Positions 38,728-49,691 of a DNA stretch of 64,000 nucleotides are shown piece after piece. Each line of letters begins with the position of its first letter. The stretch's first letter is position 1. The stretch is taken from positions 310,001 through 374,000 of the forward strand of contig CANEZP010000003.1 of assembly GCA_947444305.1 (NCBI GenBank), given 5' to 3'. This stretch comes from Pseudobdellovibrionaceae bacterium (GTDB lineage: Bacteria; Bdellovibrionota; Bdellovibrionia; Bdellovibrionales; UBA1609). A model generated the notes under the pieces. It ran no database searches. It was given only the letters and a program-made list of their open reading frames with translations, and was not told the DNA's origin. A program made the position numbers and the translations under genes.

Positions 38728-40647
38728 TTACTTGATGTGCTTCGCGAGGAAGGCTTCCATCGCGCGGTAAAAATCGAAGCGGTTTTCTTGGTTACTGAAT
38801 CCGTGGCCCTCGTTGTCTTTGACCATGTATTCCACTTGGACACCGCGCTTACGCAAAGCTTCTACGATCTGGTCGCTTTCGGCTTTGTTCACGCGGGGAT
38901 CGTTCGCACCTTGCGCGACGAACAACGGAGCTTTGATCTTATCGACGAAGAACACCGGTGAGGCCGCCCGCAATAACGCTTTGTCCTTCACGGGGTGGCC
39001 GACCATCTCGTTTTGCATTTCTAACCACGACTTCCAGTAGGCGGGGATCGTCTTCGAAAACGTGAAGAGATTCGATACGCCGACGTAATCCACCGCGCAG
39101 GCGTATAAATCCGGGGTGAAGGCCACGCCCGCGAGAGCGGCGTAACCGCCGTAAGAAACTCCGTAGATGCAAACGCGCTTCGGATCGGCGTAGCCTTCTT
39201 TAGTAAGCCAATGAACGCCGTCGGTAATGTCGTCCTGCATTTTCCGGCCCCATTGCTTGAACGAGGCTTCCCAAAATTTGCGGCCGTAGCCGGTTGATCC
39301 GCGAAAGTTCATCTGGAAAACCGCGTACCCGCGGCTAGCGAGGAATTGCGTCTCGGGGTCAAAAGACCATTCGTCACGTGACCAGGGTCCGCCGTGGGGA
39401 TTGATGATGATAGGTAAATTTTTAGCTTCGCGCCCCCGCGGAATCGTGAGGTAGCCCTCGATCGTTAAGCCGTCGCGGCTTTTGTAACTGATCGTTTTCA
39501 TCTCCGACATGAGTTCGGGTTGCAGCCAGGGCATGGTTTCGCCCAACGGCGTGATTTTACGTGAGTCGCGGTCAAATACGAAATAAGCGCCGCGCGAAAT
39601 ATCAGAAACGGTCTTAACGACCCATTGGCGTTCGTTTTCCGAATCGTTGGCGATTAACATGCTTTTCAATTGGGTCTTAAGATAGTCCCAATCTTTTTGA
39701 TCGTCGGGATGTAAGAACATGATTTCACGGCGGTCCGTGATCACCGTGATGGTGCTCAAGCCTTTGCGGATTTTCGAATATCCAGCGCTCGTGATGTCGT
39801 AGCGCGGGTGCGAGTAGATCACTTTTCCGGCGCCGGCTTTGATCGGCCGGAGAGGATCGATTTCGAGCACGGACATCAAATCGCGGCCCAAGTTCGTTTT
39901 TACGTATAATCGTTTATTGTCTTCTGTGAATGCGATCGGGCTAAATTCATTGCGGAAGCCGGTCGTAAAAACTTTCTCGAATCCCTTGCCCGCCGTTTTC
40001 TCGAAGTACAAAGTTTTATTAACGCCGTCCGAAGCGACGCCACCGCGAACTTTTCCGGTATGATCGATAATCCATTCTTCGATCTTGTTTTTGTTTTCGG
40101 CTACGGGTTGGATAGCGCCCGTCTGAACATTCACTCGGAAGACGTCGAAAACTTCCTTATCGCGTTGGTTATGGACGATGAGTACGTCCGTTTCGGAAAC
40201 ATCCTCAAGGTCATCTTGAACCGCGGCTTTCGTGCCGGTGAACGGGGTCAGATCTTTCAAGTTGCCGGTTTTCACGTTTACGGCATAGACGTGATCGTTC
40301 TCGTCACCGTTGTCGTCACGTTCGTACAAGAGATAATCATTGCCCTTCCACGCGACTTTCGAAATATCCCGGTCTTTGTTGAACGTGATCTGCTTCGCCT
40401 TCTGTGCGTCGTTGATCGGATAAACGAAAACGTTCATGCGATTCTCCCACGGACGGAGGACGGCGATAGTTTTACCGTCGGGCGAGATGCGATGGCCGAA
40501 CATCTGCTCATTGCGAAAGAAATCTTCCAAAGGGATATCGGCGGACTTCGTGTACGAGCTGGGCCCGCGTACCGCCGGGTTATGGGTTGGCGAATGACCG
40601 CAAGCTGCGGCCGCGATTAAGATAGTGAGGCTCATGAAGTATTTCAT
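38728..40647 (-). CDS. S9 family prolyl-oligopeptidase-like lipoprotein
   Basis: A 639-residue serine peptidase with a lipoprotein signal (AAAC, Cys16). A beta-propeller-like region (about 40-380) precedes the alpha/beta-hydrolase domain (about 385-639). The triad is visible: Ser498 in GVSYGG, Asp583 in GANDPR and His615 in EGHGFS. Layout and size match the acylaminoacyl-peptidase/dipeptidyl-peptidase (S9C) group. It should cleave short peptides in the periplasm or at the outer membrane. It follows the GcvH-like gene on the same strand but is transcribed ahead of it. Confidence 0.93.
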   Translation of the reverse strand: MKYFMSLTILIAAAACGHSPTHNPAVRGPSSYTKSADIPLEDFFRNEQMFGHRISPDGKTIAVLRPWENRMNVFVYPINDAQKAKQITFNKDRDISKVAWKGNDYLLYERDDNGDENDHVYAVNVKTGNLKDLTPFTGTKAAVQDDLEDVSETDVLIVHNQRDKEVFDVFRVNVQTGAIQPVAENKNKIEEWIIDHTGKVRGGVASDGVNKTLYFEKTAGKGFEKVFTTGFRNEFSPIAFTEDNKRLYVKTNLGRDLMSVLEIDPLRPIKAGAGKVIYSHPRYDITSAGYSKIRKGLSTITVITDRREIMFLHPDDQKDWDYLKTQLKSMLIANDSENERQWVVKTVSDISRGAYFVFDRDSRKITPLGETMPWLQPELMSEMKTISYKSRDGLTIEGYLTIPRGREAKNLPIIINPHGGPWSRDEWSFDPETQFLASRGYAVFQMNFRGSTGYGRKFWEASFKQWGRKMQDDITDGVHWLTKEGYADPKRVCIYGVSYGGYAALAGVAFTPDLYACAVDYVGVSNLFTFSKTIPAYWKSWLEMQNEMVGHPVKDKALLRAASPVFFVDKIKAPLFVAQGANDPRVNKAESDQIVEALRKRGVQVEYMVKDNEGHGFSNQENRFDFYRAMEAFLAKHIK

Positions 40648-40701
40648 GGGGATTATTCTAGATCGTGTCGTTGGCGTTTCACAAGTGCGGGATAGGGTGG
40701 G

Positions 40702-41256
40702 CTAGTAACCCGGTCCGAAGATCTTACTTAGATCCTTCAATGTCCTTATATCTTTACGCGAAATAATCCCGTCGCCTTCCCACTGATTCAATTCGATGTA
40801 GTCCAACAGGATCCGAAAAGCCTTTTGCCACCCACGGATGATCCGGGTATGCGGCCGGTGCAACCACAGCTTTGTTCCGTCTAAGCTATCCTTAAGCGCG
40901 AGTCCAAGCCGCCCCGTCAATTCACGAATAAACGCCGCCCATCGGTTCACGTGCGGTAATTTCAACGCTAGATGCAAGTGATTGCCGACGTTCGCGCGTT
41001 TAAAGATCTTCACGCCGTGTTTGTTGGCCACGTTAGTAATGATCTTCTCTACCACCGCAAATTTCTTCGGCAGTCTTAGAACGCTTTTTGATGCTCTTAA
41101 CGTGAGATGGATCGGTAGCTTTGAGTGGAGCGGGCGTGCAGATTTCGCGTTGCCCTTAAGTAATTGTCCGCCGAAAGCGTCGGGCTTTTTCTCGAAGCCC
41201 TCTCCTTTGAATTCTTGTTGGACTCTACGTCTCGACATTTGGTGTTTATATACCAT
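40702..41256 (-). CDS. REP-associated tyrosine transposase-like protein (RAYT/Y1)
   Basis: The core has the Y1 HUH signature: NHLHL supplies the H-x-H pair, and the helix ILLDYIEL later provides a candidate catalytic tyrosine. The start at 41256 has AAGGAG just upstream, though only 2 bp away; the frame extends 22 codons further. RAYT proteins are single-copy, domesticated relatives of IS200/IS605 transposases that act on nearby palindromes. Hairpin-forming palindromes occur at 41360-41543, supporting that idea. The region has no flanking duplications. Confidence 0.72.
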   Translation of the reverse strand: MVYKHQMSRRRVQQEFKGEGFEKKPDAFGGQLLKGNAKSARPLHSKLPIHLTLRASKSVLRLPKKFAVVEKIITNVANKHGVKIFKRANVGNHLHLALKLPHVNRWAAFIRELTGRLGLALKDSLDGTKLWLHRPHTRIIRGWQKAFRILLDYIELNQWEGDGIISRKDIRTLKDLSKIFGPGY

Positions 41257-41359
41257 CGCTCCTTTTTGGTAAATTAAATCTATATATTGGGCGGTGCAGA
41301 AGGTTTGCTCTGAAGGCCTCATCTGTTTGGTGCAGAGATTTAGCGTCCTGGCAGTGGCG

Positions 41360-41385
41360 TTACGACGCCGTCCGCGGCGTCGTAA
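41360..41385. repeat. Perfect 11-bp hairpin upstream of the RAYT-like gene
   Basis: Arms 41360-41370 and 41375-41385 pair perfectly around a 4-base loop (TCCG). It lies about 100 bp upstream of the RAYT-like start, in the spacer before glnA. There is no T run, so it is not a standard terminator. Confidence 0.8.
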
Positions 41386-41457
41386 ATTGAATATTTGGGA
41401 GGAGTTTTGTCCTTTTTAAAGAGCGAAAAGATTAAATCTCTTTATTTTTTAGGTCGG

Positions 41458-41474
41458 ACCGGCTGGAGGCCGGT
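41458..41474. repeat. Short GC-rich hairpin
   Basis: ACCGGC (41458-41463) and GCCGGT (41469-41474) pair around a 5-base loop. It is one of three palindromes in the glnA-RAYT spacer. Confidence 0.6.
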
Positions 41475-41517
41475 TCGAAGAGGCCTCGCACGGATGGAAA
41501 GGCTTCGTGTGCTTAAT

Positions 41518-41543
41518 GTCGGCCACTCCGGAGAATGGCCGAC
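41518..41543. repeat. 8-bp hairpin with a palindromic loop, next to the glnA end
   Basis: Arms 41518-41525 and 41536-41543 pair perfectly; the 10-base loop itself contains CTCCGGAG. It lies 10 bp past the glnA stop. It lacks a T run on the glnA strand, so it resembles a REP-like element more than a terminator. Confidence 0.7.
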
Positions 41544-41552
41544 GTGTGGGAA

Positions 41553-42968
41553 CTAAAGATCGTAGTACAGATAAAATTCGTAGGGCGTTGGGCGTTGTTG
41601 CATCGGGATGATTTCGCGCTCGTATTTGTAATCGAGCCACGTGTTGATCATGTCCCTTGAGAAAACGTCGCCGCGTAATAAGAAATCATGGTCGTTGCGT
41701 AAGTTGACCAGTGCTTCGTCCAAAGTTTTGGGCGCGGCGGGGACCTTCGCAGCTTCTTCGGGTGGTAGACCGTAGATGTCTTTGTCCAAAGGGTCGCCGG
41801 GGTGGATCTTGTTCATCACACCGTCGATGCCGGCCATGAGCATGGCGGCGAAAGCCAGGTACGGATTCGAGCTCGCGTCGGGCGTGCGGTACTCGATGCG
41901 TTTCGCTTTCGGGTTCGTACCTGAGTTAGGAATACGAATCGCGGCCGAGCGGTTGCGGTACGAGTAAGCCAAATTAATCGGCGCTTCGAAGCCGGGAACC
42001 AAACGTTTGTACGAATTGGTCGACGGATTGGTGAGTGCGCACAACGCGGGTGCGTGTTTCAAGACGCCGCCGATGTAGTGAAGTGCCGTATCCGAAAGGC
42101 CGGCATAACGGTCGCCGGCGAAAAGCGGTTGGCCGCCTTTCCACAAAGACATGTGCGTGTGCATGCCCGAACCGTTATCGCCGAAGACAGGCTTAGGCAT
42201 GAAAGTCGCGGTTTTGCCGTGGCGGCGCGCAACGTTCTTGACGATATATTTAAACCACATTTGTTTGTCGGCGGTTTCGAGCATTTCGTCGAAGCGGAAA
42301 TTGATTTCACCTTGGCCGGCGGTCGCGACCTCGTGATGTTGACGTTCGACTTCGAAGCCGACCTTTTCCATTTCGAGACAGATTTCGGTGCGTAAATCGT
42401 GGTGCGTGTCCGACGGCAAGACGGGAAAGTAGCCCTCTTTCGCGCGCGATTTGTAACCTAAGTTTTGCCCGCCTTCGTCGCGGCCTGAATTCCAGGTCGC
42501 TTCGTGCGAATCGACTTTATAAAAGCCGCCCGAGGCCGATTGATCATAGCGTACGTCGTCGAAAATAAAGAACTCGGCTTCGGGGCCGAAGTAAGCGGTA
42601 TCGGCAAGGCCGGTAGAGCGTAAGTAAGCGACGGCTTTCTTAGCGATTTGGCGCGGATCACGTTCGTAGGGTTCGTGAGTGTCGGGGTGAACGACGTCGC
42701 AGATCAAAGAAAGCGTGGGCACGCTCATGAACGGGTCGATCTTTGCCGTTTTGGGATCGGGCTTCACGGTCATGTCGGATTCGTTGATCGCGCGCCAGCC
42801 GCGGATCGAGCTACCGTCGAAGTTCATGCCTTCTTCCCAAACGGCGGGCTTCAGTTCCGCCAGGGGAATCGTAAAGTGCTGCCACATGCCGGGCAGATCG
42901 ACGAATTTTAGATCGACCATCTTCACGCCGCGTTCTTTGGCGAACGCTACGACTTCTTCGGGTTTCAT
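41553..42968 (-). CDS. glnA: Glutamine synthetase type I
   Basis: Makes glutamine from glutamate, ammonia and ATP; dodecameric and cytosolic. The 471-residue length is typical of GSI-beta. Family motifs are present: FDGSSIRGW (about 50-58), the [17 protein letters not shown] block and [14 protein letters not shown]. The C-terminal motif [11 protein letters not shown] contains the tyrosine that is adenylylated in enterobacteria. AAGGAG precedes the ATG by 6 bp. The gene follows glnB on the same strand, 63 bp away, so PII and its main target are probably cotranscribed. Confidence 0.98.
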   Translation of the reverse strand: MKPEEVVAFAKERGVKMVDLKFVDLPGMWQHFTIPLAELKPAVWEEGMNFDGSSIRGWRAINESDMTVKPDPKTAKIDPFMSVPTLSLICDVVHPDTHEPYERDPRQIAKKAVAYLRSTGLADTAYFGPEAEFFIFDDVRYDQSASGGFYKVDSHEATWNSGRDEGGQNLGYKSRAKEGYFPVLPSDTHHDLRTEICLEMEKVGFEVERQHHEVATAGQGEINFRFDEMLETADKQMWFKYIVKNVARRHGKTATFMPKPVFGDNGSGMHTHMSLWKGGQPLFAGDRYAGLSDTALHYIGGVLKHAPALCALTNPSTNSYKRLVPGFEAPINLAYSYRNRSAAIRIPNSGTNPKAKRIEYRTPDASSNPYLAFAAMLMAGIDGVMNKIHPGDPLDKDIYGLPPEEAAKVPAAPKTLDEALVNLRNDHDFLLRGDVFSRDMINTWLDYKYEREIIPMQQRPTPYEFYLYYDL

Positions 42969-42979
42969 TGCTGCTCCTT

Positions 42980-43014
42980 AAGTGCGAATTGATAAAGTGC
43001 GATTTGGTAAGTGC
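42980..43014. repeat. Three degenerate 14-15 bp repeats in the glnB-glnA spacer
   Basis: AAGTGC recurs at 42980-42985, 42995-43000 and 43009-43014, each followed by an A/T-rich stretch. The regular spacing of about 15 bp could be a regulator-binding array or slippage. No known operator consensus was recognised. Confidence 0.45.
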
Positions 43015-43031
43015 TAAAGGGTAAAATCGGA

Positions 43032-43940
<909 letters not shown>

Positions 43941-43958
43941 ACAGTTATATGCAAAAGG

Positions 43959-43974
43959 GCCTATTCTCTTAGGC
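43959..43974 (+). promoter_or_regulatory. Hairpin covering the secA ribosome-binding site
   Basis: GCCTA (43959-43963) can pair with TAGGC (43970-43974), which contains the AGG that serves as the Shine-Dalgarno element 5 bp before the secA ATG. Sequestration of the RBS, as known for secM-secA in E. coli, is possible, although no secM-like gene exists here. Confidence 0.35.
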
Positions 43975-43976
43975 TT

Positions 43977-46691
<2,715 letters not shown>

Positions 46692-46724
46692 TTTTTAAAA
46701 AGCGGGTCCCATTCACGGACCCGC
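46692..46724 (-). terminator. Intrinsic terminator for a leftward transcript after secA
   Basis: An 8-bp stem (46702-46709 with 46717-46724) and 7-base loop are followed on the minus strand by TTTTT (46701-46697). A second hairpin, AGCCCGA/TCGGGCT (46731-46747), lies just upstream of it on that strand. The T run is on the minus side only, so it terminates a transcript from the right. Confidence 0.75.
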
Positions 46725-46925
46725 GGTGCAAGCCCGATCTTCGGGCTGCGCTTCCGGATCCGACCAATGACTCGAAGTTGCGCAGGTTCGATCATCGGCT
46801 CGCCGTTGCGCGGGTCCCCCGCCGGGGGCGGATCCCTCGCCGGGGGCGGATCCCTCGCCGGGGGCGGATCCCTCGCCGGGGGCGCGCAGTTCTTTAACCG
46901 CACGTACTCCTAAATTCATTTCCAT
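46713..46925 (-). CDS. Possible small protein with APGEGS repeats
   Basis: A 70-codon frame starting MEMNLGVRAVKELR and running through the 18-bp tandem repeat as repeated APGEGS units; its stop falls inside the terminator hairpin. A second overlapping frame (46688-46903, GTG with AGGAG at 4 bp) is also open and reads the same repeat as RDPPPA units, but its stop lies beyond the T run. The two frames cannot be told apart, and the transcript may instead be non-coding. Only weakly supported. Confidence 0.25.
   Translation of the reverse strand: MEMNLGVRAVKELRAPGEGSAPGEGSAPGEGSAPGGGPAQRRADDRTCATSSHWSDPEAQPEDRACTAGP
46821..46883. repeat. 18-bp tandem repeat
   Basis: GCCGGGGGCGGATCCCTC is repeated exactly three times (46821-46838, 46839-46856, 46857-46874), followed by half a copy. 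The unit is a multiple of three and would keep any frame open. It is very GC-rich compared with the surroundings. Confidence 0.9.
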
Positions 46926-46993
46926 CTTTACGCACAGTTTCCTTTCCAGACAGGAAAAGCTGCGTCACGTTCCCGCAGTATAACCGCTTTAGT

Positions 46994-47079
46994 AAGGCAT
47001 CTGCTATGGAACGGCTTAAGAAAAGACATCTGCTATGTAGCGTCTCTAGAAAAGGCATAGGCCTGCGGCGTTTCTAACC
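46994..47079. repeat. Degenerate 29-bp tandem repeats
   Basis: Units start at 46994, 47023 and 47052 (spacing 29 and 29), with AAGRCATCTGCTATG-like left halves and a CTCTAGAA-like right end. A fourth left half (AAGGCGTCG) begins at 47080, where it merges into the inverted repeat. Copies 1 and 2 share ACATCTGCTATG-type cores almost exactly. Confidence 0.65.
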
Positions 47080-47179
47080 AAGGCGTCGAAATGAACAAAT
47101 TGAGGGTCCTCGACAATTTACAGTATTTGAAAATCAAGGTAGCTGCGGGCAGTGCCGATTTGTTCATTTCGACGCCTTG
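47079..47179. repeat. Perfect 22-bp inverted repeat with a 57-bp spacer
   Basis: The arms 47079-47100 and 47158-47179 are perfect reverse complements; each carries a GCGTCGAAATGAAC core (or its complement). The spacer 47101-47157 shows no open frame. As RNA it would form a long stem; as DNA it could be a recombination or mobile-element end. It lies at the upstream edge of the isolated leftward unit. Confidence 0.9.
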
Positions 47180-47180
47180 T

Positions 47181-47206
47181 AAAAATGCGCCTTAAGATTG
47201 CGCGCA
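47181..47206 (-). terminator. Terminator of the exported 171-aa gene
   Basis: On the minus strand TGCGC (47206-47202) pairs with GCGCA (47190-47186) around an 11-base loop and is followed by TTTTT (47185-47181). It lies about 30 bp past the stop of the gene ending at 47238. Confidence 0.65.
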
Positions 47207-47237
47207 GAGTTTGGGACGGCGGAACTCTTTGCGAGTC

Positions 47238-47753
47238 TTACTGATCGGTTTCGCCCGTACCGGTGCCCGGGCCTTGGCGGACGCCCGTGCCGGTGTCGTT
47301 CATTTGATCCACGCCGATGCCCGAATCATTCACCTTACGCATGAGTTGTTCGTCGGTGGGGGAGTTGTGGGCTTGCGTGTTCATGTCGCCCGCGCCGCTT
47401 TCGGTGGTTTCGCATTTTGCGCGGGCCGCGGTGGCGTAATGCGCTTCGTGGAATTGATCATTCAAACTTATCTTACGAGCACGCATTTCGGTTTTGAATT
47501 GGCCGTAGTCTAGGTTGCGGGCGATGGCCTCGCGCATGAGCTTATCGGTTCCGTTGGTGGCGTCGACGACCGCCATCAGGCTTCCTACCTTCACGTTCGC
47601 TTCGAGTGAGTTCGAGGGCACCGGCGTGGCGAGTTGATCGCAGTAGCGGGCGAAGCGCTCGGCCGAATTGGACTGCGCCAACGCCGACGGTTCGTAAACC
47701 GAGGAAAGGCAAACCAGGGAGGCGGCGAGGAACAGAGCGAAGGATTGAATCAT
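47238..47753 (-). CDS. Exported 171-aa protein, unknown
   Basis: A signal peptide (about 1-27, ending SALAQ) precedes a small helical domain with one cysteine pair (YCDQL, AKCETT). The C-terminal 45 residues are rich in Gly, Asp, Asn and Thr with repeats such as GTGVRQGPGTGTGETDQ, likely disordered. No family recognised. It is divergent from the zinc-ribbon gene, with 101 bp between, and has its own terminator. Confidence 0.7.
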   Translation of the reverse strand: MIQSFALFLAASLVCLSSVYEPSALAQSNSAERFARYCDQLATPVPSNSLEANVKVGSLMAVVDATNGTDKLMREAIARNLDYGQFKTEMRARKISLNDQFHEAHYATAARAKCETTESGAGDMNTQAHNSPTDEQLMRKVNDSGIGVDQMNDTGTGVRQGPGTGTGETDQ

Positions 47754-47854
47754 GACTTACAGAATATCACCTCCGCCGACCGGGCCGTAGGCCAGGAAAA
47801 CATCTCGACCTAAGACAGGTATTTTTGTGCCGTATCCGTTGCTAACATAGAACC

Positions 47855-48748
47855 ATGTCTCATTGTCCGGTTTGTGATGCCCCCGTGGCCGATGATTTTG
47901 GTTTGATCGAATGCGCGAGCTGCGGAGCGCAGTTGCTCGTTCATATGGACGGGACGGTTGAACACCAAGGCAAAGAACCGATCGGTGACTTTGCGCCCGC
48001 GCCTCCGCTCCTCGAGCCCGAAGTTGAATTTGATTTCGGCGACGGCGATGACGATGCAATAGATCCCGACATCAATCATGCCGCCGCTAACGAAGCCACG
48101 CAAATGCGAACCATGGAGCGGCCACCCGGCGCGGCCAACCCGGGCGCGCAAGACCTTGTGCCGCCGGCGGAAGGCGATGATGAGTTCGGTATGCCCGAAG
48201 ACGATGTCTTCGGTTCGGGCCGCGACTACACGCCGGACGTAAATGAAGAGGACGCGCCCGTTTTACCCGACGAAGAGGCCGAGCCGGCGAAGGAATTTTT
48301 GGGAGACGATGCGGGGGATGCCGAAGCGGGAGAGTCCGACGCGGCAGAGCCCGAAGCAGGTTCCGAAGATTTGTTTCCTGAATTCGACGGCAGTGAAGAT
48401 CAAGGCCCCGCGCCCTTAGCGTACAATCAGGCGCCCGCTTCGGCGTCCTCGGATCTAGGTGACGTGGCGAGCTTCGGTAATTCGGAAGCTTCGGGCGGCA
48501 GGGAAGGCCCGCTCCGTTACAATCTTTTTATCGAAGGCATCGATACCGTGGATGTGCGTGAGTCTTTTCGCGAAGCGCTGACCGACCGTAAATTAATGTG
48601 GGATACGGATCAAATATTACGATCGATCCGCAATGGCAACGTGAATATACCCAACGTTGCCCCCACCAAAGCTTATATCTTAATCACGCGCCTGCGGGGC
48701 ATGCCGGTGCAAGTGCGGTGGGAGCAGTATGCGATTTCTCAATCTTAG
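47855..48748 (+). CDS. Zinc-ribbon protein with an acidic linker
   Basis: The N-terminus carries a zinc ribbon with CPVC (Cys4, Cys7) and CASC (Cys20, Cys23). A long acidic, Ala/Pro/Gly-rich linker (about 45-215) follows. The C-terminal domain (about 218-297) has LRYNLFIEGIDTVDVRESFREAL and ends with a strand-helix pattern (AYILITRLRGMPVQVRWEQYAI). Similar zinc-ribbon proteins of unknown role exist in delta-proteobacterial lineages. The next gene starts 20 bp before its end. A role cannot be assigned. Confidence 0.7.
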   Translation: MSHCPVCDAPVADDFGLIECASCGAQLLVHMDGTVEHQGKEPIGDFAPAPPLLEPEVEFDFGDGDDDAIDPDINHAAANEATQMRTMERPPGAANPGAQDLVPPAEGDDEFGMPEDDVFGSGRDYTPDVNEEDAPVLPDEEAEPAKEFLGDDAGDAEAGESDAAEPEAGSEDLFPEFDGSEDQGPAPLAYNQAPASASSDLGDVASFGNSEASGGREGPLRYNLFIEGIDTVDVRESFREALTDRKLMWDTDQILRSIRNGNVNIPNVAPTKAYILITRLRGMPVQVRWEQYAISQS

Positions 48749-49364
48749 AATGAGGATGGGCCGTCGTTTTGTCGTGGGCCTGGGCTTCAACCTGAGCCTA
48801 TGTTTAGTGGGCCAAGCGTTTGCGGGATGGGCCGCGCTTGCCGAGGGTCACGGCGCGCCCGCCGCCGGGGGCGAGGCCGAAGGCGCACCCGCCGCGCCGG
48901 CCGTACCGAAAGACCAAAAAGAGTTCGTCGAAAAAACGACTAAACTAAACACATTAACCAGCAAGATTTCTGAATCTGAAAAACATTTTGCCGAGCTGGT
49001 CCACCACAAGAACGAAACGAAATCGGCCGCCGCGAAACAAAAGATTATTCACGAGATGAACGAAGTGTCGAAGCAGCGTAATCTCGACGTTGATGCGTAC
49101 GAAGCTTTAAAAAGTGATCTTGAATTGCGCTACCCTAATCAAGGCATCGTGGGTAGCCGCCGTTACGAAACGCAAACGAAGCGTTCGGTGGAAGAGCTCG
49201 AAGGGGTTGCGGGCCTGGATGAACTCCTGACCCGCACCAAGAAGATAGTGGAGAAGAAATTTGCTCCCTTCATGAAAGATGAACCGAAGAAAACTGCGAC
49301 TAAGAAACATCTCGCGTCTGAGCCGGGGGCGACCGAGCTACCGCGGTTGCGCTTAGAGAAATAA
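48729..49364 (+). CDS. Exported helical protein, unknown
   Basis: The start at 48729 has GGGAG 5 bp upstream and overlaps the zinc-ribbon gene. A signal-like segment (about 14-35) is followed by an Ala/Pro/Gly-rich stretch, then a coiled-coil-prone helical region (about 60-130) and a basic C-terminal tail. The overlap suggests joint expression with the zinc-ribbon protein. No motif is recognised. Confidence 0.65.
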   Translation: MRFLNLRMRMGRRFVVGLGFNLSLCLVGQAFAGWAALAEGHGAPAAGGEAEGAPAAPAVPKDQKEFVEKTTKLNTLTSKISESEKHFAELVHHKNETKSAAAKQKIIHEMNEVSKQRNLDVDAYEALKSDLELRYPNQGIVGSRRYETQTKRSVEELEGVAGLDELLTRTKKIVEKKFAPFMKDEPKKTATKKHLASEPGATELPRLRLEK

Positions 49365-49367
49365 AGT

Positions 49368-49682
49368 TCATAGCACCGCCGATAGAAGTGAATCGGCTAG
49401 TGAGTACCTGCGAACGAATAGCCGGGGGTGTTCTCCCTCCACCTTCCAAACGGCTCCTTCGATTTCGACGCGTGTACGATTCAACTTCGAGAGCCGCGCC
49501 GACTTACGGCAACGGTGCACGAGGTAAATCCCGCGTTCGTCATCGATCAATAAATGAGAGTAGCCGTGGTCGATCAAATCCTGTGATGCAGGAATTAATA
49601 TTCCACAAACAATTCTATTTTTAATATTGAGTTTGTCTAAGTTCTGCATGCTTGGGTAACAGAGCAAGTTCTGTTCCCACAT
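49368..49682 (-). CDS. Small protein downstream of the hybrid kinase
   Basis: A 104-residue protein whose ATG lies 9 bp after the stop of the hybrid kinase, so it probably belongs to the same transcript. The C-terminal half (LNRTRVEIEGAVWKVEGEHPRLF) has a strand pattern like a small OB or beta-barrel fold; this is pattern only. There is no signal peptide. A short GGCGG stretch precedes the ATG and is a poor RBS. Alternatively it is a chance frame. Confidence 0.5.
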   Translation of the reverse strand: MWEQNLLCYPSMQNLDKLNIKNRIVCGILIPASQDLIDHGYSHLLIDDERGIYLVHRCRKSARLSKLNRTRVEIEGAVWKVEGEHPRLFVRRYSLADSLLSAVL

Positions 49683-49691
49683 CCGCCTAAA

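Noticed and set aside
41401-41455. AAAGAG/CTCTTT with a following T tract as a rightward terminator
   Set aside because: The stem is weak and A/T-only apart from two pairs, and no rightward gene ends nearby.
46786-46800. GGTTCGAT, similar to a tRNA T-loop
   Set aside because: No cloverleaf could be built around it; acceptor and anticodon stems are missing.
47757-48059. 100-aa minus frame opposite the zinc-ribbon gene
   Set aside because: The plus frame has a clean CPVC...CASC ribbon and a longer product; the minus frame has no support.
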